From a virus: 36,964 nt of DNA. Made by a program: the position numbers and the translations under genes. The notes beneath the pieces were generated by a model. The model did no database searches. It saw only the letters and a program-made list of their open reading frames with translations, and was not told the origin of the DNA. Below, piece by piece: positions 7,827 to 14,175 of this stretch (position 1 is its first letter; each line of letters starts with the position of its first letter). Location of the stretch: positions 1 to 36,964 of IMG/VR virus record IMGVR_UViG_3300042371_000288. One strand, 5' to 3'.

Positions 7827-8002
7827 GTCGTTTACCCATGAAGGGGGATGTTTTAGACACTTACGGCCTAATGATACCCAAGGCCGTTAAACCGGCGCCA
7901 ATCTTACGCGCTATCCGCCGCCGCATTTTGTGGTGGCAGATTGAGCGCACCATTAGCCGGTTAGATCACTTATTACAAAAGTCTCGGCATATGGAGCCTT
8001 GA
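7823..8002 (+). CDS. Small basic protein of unknown function (59 aa)
   Basis: It starts with a 4-base ATGA overlap with the tiny membrane protein, which favours 7823 over the longer GTG start at 7811. It is Arg-rich in the middle (ILRAIRRRILWWQIERTISRLDHLL), a likely amphipathic helix. No family recognised. Confidence 0.5.
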   Translation: MSRLPMKGDVLDTYGLMIPKAVKPAPILRAIRRRILWWQIERTISRLDHLLQKSRHMEP

Positions 8003-8129
8003 CTGTATCTCTGATGCAAGGACAAAACCAGCCGGTGGAGTTTGCACCATCGCCGGAGCCAGTCGAGTGCGCTGCGTGAGTCGCAGAATGTGAGGGGTTG
8101 GCAATTTAACAAACACAATGGGAATACTG
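8003..8129 (+). other. Non-coding gap with small hairpins
   Basis: Between two genes there is a bulged hairpin from CCGG-TGG (8032-8038) with CCA...CCGG (8047-8056), and a perfect CTGCG-tgagt-CGCAG hairpin (8072-8086). Neither has a U-tract. A 21-codon frame (8014-8079) exists but has no ribosome-binding site, so I do not call it a gene. The segment is probably an untranslated leader. Confidence 0.35.
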
Positions 8130-8492
8130 ATGGCTCAATCAACAATATATGATTTGTTGGAAACAACATTAAAAAACATGCCGCGACCGGCAACTACGCA
8201 TGAAGTGTATTTGGAGTTGGTAAAAAACGGCGCTTACAAACACATGGATTCAAAAAAAGCGCGAAAAATTATTAGCGCCAAGTTGTGTTACATGAGGGAT
8301 AAAGGTGTGCTTGTCTGCGGCGTGAGTGCCGACGGCAAAACCGCATGGAATTTTACAATAACAAACAGACCTGAATGGAAACCTGATATTTTTGAACAAC
8401 AACCAGCCGACAACACACAAGTATTACATAATCTTTTCTTAGATATATCAGCCGCTTTTGCGAAAGCCGCTAACGGACTTCGTCATGAGTAA
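8130..8492 (+). CDS. Winged-helix-like protein of unknown function (120 aa)
   Basis: GGGA six bases upstream favours the ATG at 8130 over the one at 8118. Residues 3-75 (STIYDLLETTLKNMPRPATTHEVYLELV, then ARKIISAKLCYMRDKGVLVC) resemble a winged-helix/HARE-HTH-type DNA-binding fold: two helices, a recognition helix and a beta hairpin. The C-terminal half is hydrophilic. It may be a small transcription regulator; this is inferred from fold pattern only. The gene overlaps the next by 8 bases. Confidence 0.6.
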   Translation: MAQSTIYDLLETTLKNMPRPATTHEVYLELVKNGAYKHMDSKKARKIISAKLCYMRDKGVLVCGVSADGKTAWNFTITNRPEWKPDIFEQQPADNTQVLHNLFLDISAAFAKAANGLRHE

Positions 8493-8760
8493 CGGAAAAA
8501 CCAATCAAGCCACGCAACGTGTATTAGCCGCAATCAATCAACTACCTGGCGTTGAAGTGTCAATTCGCAAAGGATTGATTTGTATATCTAAGGATGACTT
8601 TTATGTCAGGTGCGTAGTGCCGAGTGGCACCATCAAATACCCTTCTTACCGTCGACTGTGGGAAGAAAAGCAATGTTCTGTACCGACCAAAGCGTGGCAC
8701 TTTAATCTGCGCTATGCGGTTTCACAGGCGCTTACGGAGGCTGATAACAATGCGCGTTGA
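8485..8760 (+). CDS. Hypothetical protein (91 aa)
   Basis: The ATG at 8485 gives a protein beginning MSNGKTNQATQRVLAAINQL and containing a strand-rich ISKDDFYVRCVVPSGT segment. No family recognised. It overlaps the upstream gene by 8 bases and thyX by 11, and GGAGG near its end serves thyX. Coupling suggests co-expression with thyX, not a shared function. Confidence 0.55.
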   Translation: MSNGKTNQATQRVLAAINQLPGVEVSIRKGLICISKDDFYVRCVVPSGTIKYPSYRRLWEEKQCSVPTKAWHFNLRYAVSQALTEADNNAR

Positions 8761-9397
8761 ATTACTTGACCACATGGGAGACGATAGGAGTGTAGTTAAT
8801 GCGGCGCGAGTTTCTTTTGACAAAGAATCTGAATTGGAATTTGACTGGAACTGGGCGCCTATTTTGTCAGAAAAAGACGAGAAGCTTATCCACTACTTAG
8901 CAAAACATAAACATTGGACGCCGTTCGCACATACCGCAATCAAGTTCAGGGTGACAATGCCTATTTATGTAGCCCGTCAGTTGGCTAAACATCAGATTGG
9001 AGGTGTGGTAAACGAAGTTAGTAGGCGGTATGTGTCAACCGCACCCGTATTAGATGTGCCTACCAAATGGCGCAGAGCCGCAGAGAATGTGAAGCAAGGC
9101 TCAAGCGATGAGTTTGTAGAAATAGATCAGGAATACATGAATAAATTGATGGAAGTTTGTTTAGCCACATACGAACGTTTAATTGAACATGATGTATGCC
9201 CTGAGCAAGCGCGGGCGGTGCTGCCTTTATGTTGTGAAACCACGTGGATATGGACAGGCTCGTTGGTTTTCTTCGCTCGGGTGTGCAAGCTAAGACTAGA
9301 CCCACACGCACAGAAGGAAACGCGAGACGTGGCGCAAGAAATCAGCGCGTTAATAGAGCCATTATTCCCTATCAGTTGGGCCGCTTTAATGGCCTAA
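8750..9397 (+). CDS. thyX: Flavin-dependent thymidylate synthase ThyX
   Basis: 215 aa. It makes dTMP from dUMP using FAD and methylene-tetrahydrofolate, which boosts the thymidine supply for phage DNA. HWTPFAH (55-61), RQLAKHQ (76-82) and NEVSRRY (88-94) form the ThyX signature region. The canonical RHR-x7-S is changed to KHQ-x8-S; this variant, ending NEVSRRYV, occurs in many phage ThyX proteins. A GGAGG site nine bases before ATG 8750 sets the start (a longer frame from 8624 would overlap the previous gene throughout). MazG-like and DUF3310 proteins on the other strand extend the nucleotide-metabolism theme. Confidence 0.93.
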   Translation: MRVELLDHMGDDRSVVNAARVSFDKESELEFDWNWAPILSEKDEKLIHYLAKHKHWTPFAHTAIKFRVTMPIYVARQLAKHQIGGVVNEVSRRYVSTAPVLDVPTKWRRAAENVKQGSSDEFVEIDQEYMNKLMEVCLATYERLIEHDVCPEQARAVLPLCCETTWIWTGSLVFFARVCKLRLDPHAQKETRDVAQEISALIEPLFPISWAALMA

Positions 9398-9403
9398 GTT
9401 TAA

Positions 9404-9459
9404 TGCCGCCCTTACCTATTTTTAATGGGAGTATTGGAACTACTGGGGCGGCACCCATT
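9404..9459 (+). ncRNA. Candidate pseudoknotted RNA after thyX
   Basis: TGCCGCCC (9404-9411) pairs perfectly with GGGCGGCA (9446-9453). Inside the loop, AATGGG (9424-9429) pairs perfectly with CCCATT (9454-9459), directly after the stem, so both helices could stack. A second hairpin follows at 9465. It lies in the thyX 3' / next-gene 5' untranslated stretch. The class is unknown; it could be a cis-regulator, a ribozyme or an RNA-stability element. Confidence 0.4.
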
Positions 9460-9464
9460 CGCTC

Positions 9465-9493
9465 GCCAGCCGCGTTAGTGCTGGCACTTTAAT
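9465..9493 (+). repeat. 29-bp hairpin repeat, copy 1
   Basis: GCCAGC (9465-9470) and GCTGGC (9480-9485) form a 6-bp stem with loop CGCGTTAGT, followed by ACTTTAAT. An almost identical copy (one difference, A to G) is at 10074-10102. Both sit in front of a gene start, which suggests a shared 5'-leader control element or a past duplication. Confidence 0.7.
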
Positions 9494-9510
9494 ACTAAAT
9501 GGAGACAAGT

Positions 9511-9810
9511 GTGGAAAATGTAACTATAAACGGTGTGGAGTATGCACCAGTAATCCGAAGCACTGGGAACAGGGCTGTGGTAGTCGTCGATAGAGGCTGG
9601 ATATTCGCGGGCGATGTTGAACGCAGGGATGGGCGCATATACCTGACAAATGCAGTGTGGTTGTTACGGTGGCAATCGATTGGGTTTGATGGTGTTATCG
9701 AAAACCCTAAGTCAGATAAGGTGACCATCAAGCCAATGCCGACAGGTGTAGATATTCCAGAAGGTTCAGAAATCTTTTCTGTTTCAGTCGAAGCTGGTTG
9801 GGGATTGTGA
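9511..9810 (+). CDS. Conserved phage protein of unknown function paired with a Gly-repeat protein (99 aa)
   Basis: GGAG at 9501-9504 lies six bases before GTG 9511, so this start (MENVTINGVEYAPV...) is preferred to ATG 9499. The protein is beta-rich with a striking RAVVVVDRGWIFAGDVERRDGR core and a SEIFSVSVEAGWGL end. I recognise the type from phage accessory regions, where it can be followed by a Gly/Ser/Tyr repeat protein as here. The function is unknown. Its stop shares a base with the next ATG (TGATG), so the two are probably made together. Confidence 0.65.
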   Translation: MENVTINGVEYAPVIRSTGNRAVVVVDRGWIFAGDVERRDGRIYLTNAVWLLRWQSIGFDGVIENPKSDKVTIKPMPTGVDIPEGSEIFSVSVEAGWGL

Positions 9811-10064
9811 TGTTTATGCCAATCGGTTCCGGTTACGGTTCCGGCGACGGCTACAGTTCCGGCTCCAGCTCCGGCTCCGGCTCCGTCTACTGTTTAAGCG
9901 ACGGCTACGGCTCCGGCTACGGCTACGGTTACGGCTCTGGTTACCGCTTCGGCGACGGCTCCGGTTCCGGCTACAACTACGGCTCCGGCTACTGTTACGG
10001 GTCCGGCGACGGCGACGGCTTCGGCTACAACACTCCGCATCTGAATATCAAACGGCGAAGGTAA
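9810..10064 (+). CDS. Gly-Ser/Tyr/Asp dipeptide-repeat protein (84 aa)
   Basis: After MFMPI the protein is an unbroken alternation of Gly with Ser, Tyr or Asp (GSGYGSGDGYSSG..., GYGYGYGSGY), interrupted only by CLS, RF and N, and ends in a basic tail (NIKRRR). DNA of the repeat is built from GGC-TCC and GGC-TAC units. There is no signal peptide or other domain. Such sequences are intrinsically disordered or may form beta/amyloid-like or condensate-like assemblies; the basic end could contact nucleic acid. It is translationally coupled to the upstream conserved gene. Function unknown. Confidence 0.6.
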   Translation: MFMPIGSGYGSGDGYSSGSSSGSGSVYCLSDGYGSGYGYGYGSGYRFGDGSGSGYNYGSGYCYGSGDGDGFGYNTPHLNIKRRR

Positions 10065-10073
10065 AATCGCATA

Positions 10074-10102
10074 GCCAGCCGCGTTAGTGCTGGCGCTTTA
10101 AT
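10074..10102 (+). repeat. 29-bp hairpin repeat, copy 2
   Basis: GCCAGC (10074-10079) / GCTGGC (10089-10094) with the same nine-base loop and trailing GCTTTAAT. It matches copy 1 at 9465-9493 in 28 of 29 positions and lies right before the next gene's ribosome-binding site. Confidence 0.7.
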
Positions 10103-10115
10103 GAGGTATGTAGAA

Positions 10116-10430
10116 ATGAACGACAGAGAACTATTAGAACTGGCGGCGAAAGCTGCGGAAATAAGTGCGGATTATTGGACGGTTGACGGTTGGAACCCCC
10201 TATATGACGATGGTGACGCTTTTCGCCTTGCGGTGAAGCTTTGGATAGACGTTTCTTTTCCACCCTACATGATGAAGCATGACCGCCCAGTTGTTCATGC
10301 CGGTAAGTATTGGGACAACAGCGATGATTGCTGGTATCCATTTGAAGAATTGCGAGACATAAACCCCTACGCCGCAACTCGTAGAGCTATAGTCAGAGCC
10401 GCTGCCGAAATTGGGAGGGGGATGAAATGA
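10116..10430 (+). CDS. Conserved phage protein, NinX-like region type (104 aa)
   Basis: GAGGT at 10103 is well spaced for ATG 10116 (MNDRELLELAAKAAEI...), preferred over ATG 10101, which overlaps the hairpin repeat. The layout (an ELLELAAKAA helix, WNPLYDDGDAFRLAVKL, and an end of YAATRRAIVRAAAEIGR) is common to a family of proteobacterial phage accessory proteins of unknown function. No catalytic site is visible. Confidence 0.65.
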   Translation: MNDRELLELAAKAAEISADYWTVDGWNPLYDDGDAFRLAVKLWIDVSFPPYMMKHDRPVVHAGKYWDNSDDCWYPFEELRDINPYAATRRAIVRAAAEIGRGMK

Positions 10431-10540
10431 ACGATACTATTACGTCTTTATTAGGAGCTGTATTCCTTGGTGCGTTAACTGGCGCTTTTGCAGGAGCCGT
10501 GTACGTAGTCGTTAAATTTTTCGTATGGTTGATTTCATGA
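10427..10540 (+). CDS. Small membrane protein (37 aa)
   Basis: MNDTITSLLGAVFLGALTGA... is one long Gly/Ala-rich transmembrane helix. GGGAGGGG upstream is a strong ribosome-binding site. Both ends overlap the neighbours by 4 bases (ATGA), strong support for a real coupled gene. Role unknown. Confidence 0.55.
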   Translation: MNDTITSLLGAVFLGALTGAFAGAVYVVVKFFVWLIS

Positions 10541-10758
10541 ACAAAGCACCGAAGAAGATTTGGTATGATTTTAACTTTCAGTATTTAGCCACTAGTGGCG
10601 AACATGGTGATGTAACTCAATATATCCGCGCAGACTTAGTAAACGGATTGGTCGAGGCGTTGGGAGACCTTGTTAAAGGCGGTGAAAGCATGGGATGGGA
10701 ATCCGTCATTAAAGTCATAACCGCGCTGAAAGCGATGGAGGAAGAAAATGGGAACTAA
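10537..10758 (+). CDS. Hypothetical phage protein (73 aa)
   Basis: It begins at ATG 10537, overlapping the membrane protein by 4 bases. PKKIWYDFNFQYL...DVTQYIRADLV resembles the N-terminal segment of many small phage accessory proteins that carry an IW...YIRAD pattern. The remainder is helical. Function unknown. Confidence 0.6.
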   Translation: MNKAPKKIWYDFNFQYLATSGEHGDVTQYIRADLVNGLVEALGDLVKGGESMGWESVIKVITALKAMEEENGN

Positions 10759-11044
10759 GCACAAACAATATGATTATATCGTTGCGTGGGCGGCGGGTGA
10801 AGAAATTGAATATCTGGAAGAAGGCGGCTGGTATCCTTTGCCACCGCTTGTACCCCCGTATTATGAAGATTGTCAATATCGCATCAAACCCAAGATTGTA
10901 AAAAGGGAGGGGTGGGTGAATGTTTACTACAGTAGCAAAACTGAACACAAAGCTTACATTCACGCCACTAAAGAAATAGCGGATGAAAAAGCAACTTCAT
11001 ATAGAAAAGCCTGTGTCCACGTTAAATGGGAGGAAGAAGAATGA
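10748..11044 (+). CDS. Hypothetical phage protein (98 aa)
   Basis: It overlaps the previous gene by 11 bases, with GGAGGAAG as the ribosome-binding site. YDYIVAWAAGEEIEYLEEGGWYPLPP...EDCQYRIKPK is a pattern found in small phage proteins that describe no known enzyme. The second half is another short beta/alpha unit ending in a Glu run. Function unknown. Confidence 0.6.
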   Translation: MGTKHKQYDYIVAWAAGEEIEYLEEGGWYPLPPLVPPYYEDCQYRIKPKIVKREGWVNVYYSSKTEHKAYIHATKEIADEKATSYRKACVHVKWEEEE

Positions 11045-11139
11045 TGATTTTAGAAAAACTTTTTGGTGTTTCTATAGCGTTGCTTGTCCTAATTTTAGGT
11101 TTAGTGATAATTAAGTGGGTTAGAGAGGTTAATAAATGA
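11041..11139 (+). CDS. Very small membrane protein (32 aa)
   Basis: MMILEKLFGVSIALLVLILG... is a single transmembrane helix with a short cytoplasmic-type tail (KWVREVNK). It overlaps the genes on both sides by 4 bases and has a GGAGGAAGA ribosome-binding site. Function unknown. Confidence 0.5.
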   Translation: MMILEKLFGVSIALLVLILGLVIIKWVREVNK

Positions 11140-11513
11140 GTAACGCAACCGAACTGCTAAAGGAGATTTACGCAGACCTTGAATACGATTCAAAACTGCC
11201 GTTGTGGTTGAGGGATAAAGTTTGCGCTTTCCTCGCCACCGAGCTTGTTGAATTTAATATTACTCCGCCTGGAAAAGAATTGTTGCGCTATCACCACGAT
11301 GAGGATTGTATTGAAATTAAGTTTGATTTGCCCTTGCATTTGGCTGGCACGAAATTTTATCCTTTACAAACAACGCAATTAACGGATGAACAACTTCGCA
11401 ACGAAGTAAAAAGAGTTGTTGAAGCTTACGTGGATGAAATAGATGAAAGATGTGAAAACAATATCAACATAACTTTTTCAGACTTATTGCGCCGGAAAAT
11501 AGAAAATGAGTAA
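11136..11513 (+). CDS. Hypothetical protein, first of two with matching N-termini (125 aa)
   Basis: It starts MSNATELLKEIYAD; the next gene starts MSNATKLLKRVVEEW with nearly the same DNA (both ATGAGTAACGCAACC). After this shared start the two proteins differ. The rest is mixed alpha/beta with an acidic centre and a helical C-terminus. There is no recognised domain. It overlaps the neighbouring genes by 4 and 8 bases. Confidence 0.6.
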   Translation: MSNATELLKEIYADLEYDSKLPLWLRDKVCAFLATELVEFNITPPGKELLRYHHDEDCIEIKFDLPLHLAGTKFYPLQTTQLTDEQLRNEVKRVVEAYVDEIDERCENNINITFSDLLRRKIENE

Positions 11514-11877
11514 CGCAACCAAACTATTGAAACGCGTTGTTGAAGAGTGGGACAAGCATGGCTTTGTTTTTGGTAAAACCATTAAAGAAATCATCTCTTA
11601 CCTCGACGCCGAGCCAGAAGCGGAACCTGTGGGTTTAATTCATTCCGATGGCACTTTTGAACTGCTGGATGACGAGGGAATTAATTTCAGCGAGCCAGTC
11701 CTTCTCTACCTCAGACCAGAGCCGAAAAGAAAGCCGTTGACGGATGATGATGCGTGGAAGGCTTACATAAAAGCAATAGAGGACGATCACCGCATCAGCG
11801 GATGCTGGCTTTTTATTCTTGGCGTCCGTTTTGCTGAGAAACATCACAGCATTAGTCCACGCTGTGAGAACTCTTAA
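11506..11877 (+). CDS. Hypothetical phage protein, second of the pair (123 aa)
   Basis: After the shared MSNAT start come an EPVGLIHSDGTFELL...VLLYLRPEPKRKPLTDDDAWK segment and a FILGVRFAEKHHSI end, a pattern seen in enterobacterial and related phage accessory proteins of unknown function. It is the last plus-strand gene. Its final 26 bases overlap the 3' end of the converging minus-strand gene, so the two transcription units collide here. Confidence 0.6.
   Translation: MSNATKLLKRVVEEWDKHGFVFGKTIKEIISYLDAEPEAEPVGLIHSDGTFELLDDEGINFSEPVLLYLRPEPKRKPLTDDDAWKAYIKAIEDDHRISGCWLFILGVRFAEKHHSISPRCENS
11792..11814 (+). terminator. Possible weak terminator within the last plus-strand gene
   Basis: GCATC-agcg-GATGC is followed after four bases by TTTTT and ATT. 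Placement inside a gene and the gap before the T-run make it weak. Confidence 0.25.
11845..11866. terminator. Hairpin at the convergent gene ends
   Basis: CACAGC (11845-11850) and GCTGTG (11861-11866) form a 6-bp stem exactly where the two convergent genes overlap. There is no U-tract on either strand, so it is a possible transcript-end stabiliser, not a clear intrinsic terminator. Confidence 0.35.
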
Positions 11878-12043
11878 ACCATTCAAACAACTTATCAAAA
11901 CCCACAAACACAACGATTGCAAACACTAAACTCATAAACACTCTGGCGGATTTTGACAATGCCGCCAGCTTCTTAAGTTCTTGCAATTCCTCTTTGGTCA
12001 GTGATTCGCTAGTGTCTATAATCTTAAGGTTTTCATCGGACAC
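11852..12043 (-). CDS. Small membrane protein of the lysis region (63 aa)
   Basis: It has an acidic/charged N-terminal helix (residues 1-32, SLTKEELQELKKL), then one transmembrane helix (VFMSLVFAIVVFVGF, about 35-52) and a short tail. It lies three bases after the lysozyme stop. Size and position would suit a second holin, an antiholin or an accessory lysis protein. It has no lipobox and no periplasmic coiled coil, so it does not look like a spanin. Confidence 0.6.
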   Translation of the reverse strand: MSDENLKIIDTSESLTKEELQELKKLAALSKSARVFMSLVFAIVVFVGFDKLFEWFKSSHSVD

Positions 12044-12046
12044 TAG

Positions 12047-12478
12047 CTAATCCTCCAAATATAACGCACGTTCGGCTTGTCGCCGTTTGATTAAGCCATT
12101 CAACACTTTGCCGCCAGCCTTGTTCCAAAGCAAAAACGCATCAGCGGCCTTTTGATAATCACCGGCTTTGTGGTGACGCAACATAGATGATTTTACAAAG
12201 TTTCCCGCGCCGATGTTGTAACAAATGCTTACAAATGCTGAAAACTGATTGCTGGTAGTTGAATGTGCGCCAATAGCTGATTGCACCGCGTTCTCGTATT
12301 GATTTAATCCTTTTACCAGCATCTCCTCGGCCTGGGCCTGCGTCCATTGATCGGTGGGTTTAACGCCATGCGTCCAGCCGTAGCCAATAGTCCACACGCC
12401 AGCCGGACATTTGTACGCTTTTAACCGACAACCTTCAAACTGACGGATTAACGCCAATCCTGCCTCATTGGTTTTCAT
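12047..12478 (-). CDS. Endolysin: T4/P22-type lysozyme (GH24)
   Basis: 143 aa, normal for the family. It cleaves the glycan strands of peptidoglycan at the end of infection. E15 (FEG), C24 in the usual Asp position (AYKCPAGVW) and T30 (VWTIGYG) form the P22-like E-C-T variant of the T4 lysozyme site, and the end has GLIKRRQAERALY. ATG 12478 is preferred to TTG 12490 because GGAAGGA lies directly upstream. There is no signal or SAR sequence, so it needs the holin for export. It overlaps the holin gene by 4 bases. Confidence 0.93.
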   Translation of the reverse strand: MKTNEAGLALIRQFEGCRLKAYKCPAGVWTIGYGWTHGVKPTDQWTQAQAEEMLVKGLNQYENAVQSAIGAHSTTSNQFSAFVSICYNIGAGNFVKSSMLRHHKAGDYQKAADAFLLWNKAGGKVLNGLIKRRQAERALYLED

Positions 12479-12639
12479 TTGTCCTTCCAAAAGACTGAAA
12501 TTAGGCCAGCAATCCCAGCGCCTGCAATCTCAATGGCGTGTGATTGTTCTTCGTCTAACGCCACGCCTGCGGCGGTTAAAATCCACACGATGCCGCGCCA
12601 GGTGGACGGTTCAGAAAACGCAACGCCAAACCTAGACAC
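12475..12639 (-). CDS. Probable holin (54 aa)
   Basis: SEPSTWRGIVWILTAAGVAL and AIEIAGAGIAGLISVFWKDK give two short transmembrane helices and a charged tail ending in KDK. The STWRG...GLI.VF.KDK pattern is that of a widespread small phage holin family. It lies right before the lysozyme with a 4-base overlap. The GTG at 12639 gives the most natural N-terminus; a TTG at 12669 would add ten residues. Neither has a good ribosome-binding site, so the start is uncertain, and translation may depend on coupling with the upstream gene. Confidence 0.75.
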   Translation of the reverse strand: MSRFGVAFSEPSTWRGIVWILTAAGVALDEEQSHAIEIAGAGIAGLISVFWKDK

Positions 12640-13096
12640 TGGGCCACACCAGAACAGGTAGATCCGCAATCAGTTCTGCATCAGTCCACACGGGCGCACC
12701 AGAGGCGACAGTCTGCACGTAAATTAGATAATGTTCCCAGCACGCATCGCGCCAAGGAATACACGCATCCGCATCAGCCTTGAACACTGAATTAGTGCTA
12801 GTTGAATAGCTGCACACTGTTGTAATGCTGTCATAGTGCCGTTGAGCCGCGCCGGCGTTAAGATAAGCGCGTACAACAGATTCCTGAGCCGTTACAATCT
12901 CACTTGGTGTTGGTGCGGGTGGATCAATCAATTCAGGTACGCCATCAACAATAAAGATTTCCTTGCCAGCGGCCAAACCTGATACTAAATCCATCCATTT
13001 TTGTTCGGTAATAATGATTGCATCGTCTGGGATGTGTTGATTCAAACCATCAAGATAAAAGCCTTGAGTTGACGGTGCATAGTAATATGTAGACAT
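12632..13096 (-). CDS. Tail fiber assembly / chaperone-like protein (154 aa)
   Basis: It follows the tail fiber gene with a 3-base overlap, the usual place for a fiber chaperone. The N-terminal part (YYYAPSTQGFYLDGLNQHIPDDAIIITEQKW) matches the start of tail-fiber-assembly proteins, with a Pro-rich PPAPTPSE linker at mid-length. The C-terminal half is helical with WRDACWEHYL. It probably assists folding or trimerisation of the fiber tip. ATG 13096 is chosen over a TTG at 13114. Confidence 0.75.
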   Translation of the reverse strand: MSTYYYAPSTQGFYLDGLNQHIPDDAIIITEQKWMDLVSGLAAGKEIFIVDGVPELIDPPAPTPSEIVTAQESVVRAYLNAGAAQRHYDSITTVCSYSTSTNSVFKADADACIPWRDACWEHYLIYVQTVASGAPVWTDAELIADLPVLVWPSV

Positions 13097-13097
13097 T

Positions 13098-14171
13098 TTA
13101 ATACCCAATAGCAATATAGAAACCGGTTTGCGTGCCAGCGCCGCCGGCTGTAACGCGAGTTAAACCAGCATCAAAACTAGACGCTGTAACGTTATTACCG
13201 CTAACAACTTTTGCATCCGTTGGTGTGCCTGATGATTGAGTTGAAACCGTGACCGATTGACAAGCATTAGAAAACGCTAAAGCAAATGATGTGGTTGCAG
13301 GAGTGGTATTGAATGTTGCGCTGCCCCATCGAATTTGCAAACCATTGGCTAGATTGGCATAACCTGGCGCACCTAACGAAGCTGGGTTATTGCTATTTGC
13401 CCACACCTGACTGCCCGCAAGTGTCAATGTTGCAAAGTTAGTTTGACTGGTTGCTGACGCTGTGCCGGTAAGGTTGCCAGTAATGCCGCTAGGAGCCGAT
13501 ACAGCGCCCAACAATGTTGGGATGGTGGCGCTGGCAAAGGTAGGCGAACTTGTCGTAAATAGCCGCTGATTTAGCGGAATACTTGGGGTACTGCCAACTT
13601 CAATCAAGCCATAGTCAACACTATTGAGGCCAACATCTAGCACGCCAGAATCGTTAGCGACTGTGACAGTTGTTAATGTAGTATAAACTGACGCCGTGAT
13701 TGTGCTGTAACGTACGCCGCCGCTGTTCTGTGTGCGGATTCTGCGATTGACTTGAAACGTGCTGGTTTGATCGCCGGTTAACGTGAATTGAGTTCCAGAC
13801 ACAAAAACCGGAGAGCCTGCAAAGGTATACCAGTTCTGAGCCGTTCCGCCGGTAGGTGAGGCCGGATCGTTGACGCCCTGCACATTATCAAAAGTGCTAA
13901 TCACAACGCCGTGAGTGTCACCGTATTCCGGTGGGCTTTCCAACACTATTTTGTAAGCCTGACCAGCCGCTAACCATATTGTGCCGCCAGTTTCACCGCG
14001 TGCGTTTAGCACTATTGGATTAGACCAAGTTGATACACCTGATTGCGTTGTGTAAGCCGCTAGTGGTGTAGTTGAACCGGCTTCATAAAACCAGACTAAA
14101 CCAGACGCAAGGAAGTTACCGTTATCGGTAAACTGGGAATCTTGGAGTATTGGGCAAAGGTAGGTTGTCAT
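13098..14171 (-). CDS. Tail fiber / receptor-binding protein
   Basis: 357 aa. The N-terminal 100 residues (YLCPILQDSQFTDNGNFLASGLVWFYEAGSTT) form a virion-attachment-type module found on several phage fibers. The middle is Thr/Ser/Ala-rich beta repeats. The end has LQIRWGSATFNTTPATTSFALAF and closes with GFYIAIGY, the tip domain of many fibers. It probably binds the host surface. It is the last virion gene before the lysis cassette and is followed by its likely chaperone. A separate tailspike lies far upstream, so the virion may carry two kinds of adhesin. Confidence 0.8.
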   Translation of the reverse strand: MTTYLCPILQDSQFTDNGNFLASGLVWFYEAGSTTPLAAYTTQSGVSTWSNPIVLNARGETGGTIWLAAGQAYKIVLESPPEYGDTHGVVISTFDNVQGVNDPASPTGGTAQNWYTFAGSPVFVSGTQFTLTGDQTSTFQVNRRIRTQNSGGVRYSTITASVYTTLTTVTVANDSGVLDVGLNSVDYGLIEVGSTPSIPLNQRLFTTSSPTFASATIPTLLGAVSAPSGITGNLTGTASATSQTNFATLTLAGSQVWANSNNPASLGAPGYANLANGLQIRWGSATFNTTPATTSFALAFSNACQSVTVSTQSSGTPTDAKVVSGNNVTASSFDAGLTRVTAGGAGTQTGFYIAIGY

Positions 14172-14175
14172 TGGT

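Noticed and set aside
8014-8079. 21-codon ORF as a leader peptide
   Set aside because: No ribosome-binding site and no regulatory codon run; overlaps hairpins of a probable non-coding leader.
9404-9459. Assignment to the twister ribozyme class because of TAATGCCGCC near the 5' end
   Set aside because: I cannot line up the full conserved twister core from memory; kept only as an unclassified structure.
9820-10030. Variable region of a diversity-generating retroelement (codons vary as TAC, TCC, GAC, AAC)
   Set aside because: No reverse transcriptase or template repeat is visible in the window; simple dipeptide-repeat drift explains the codon pattern.
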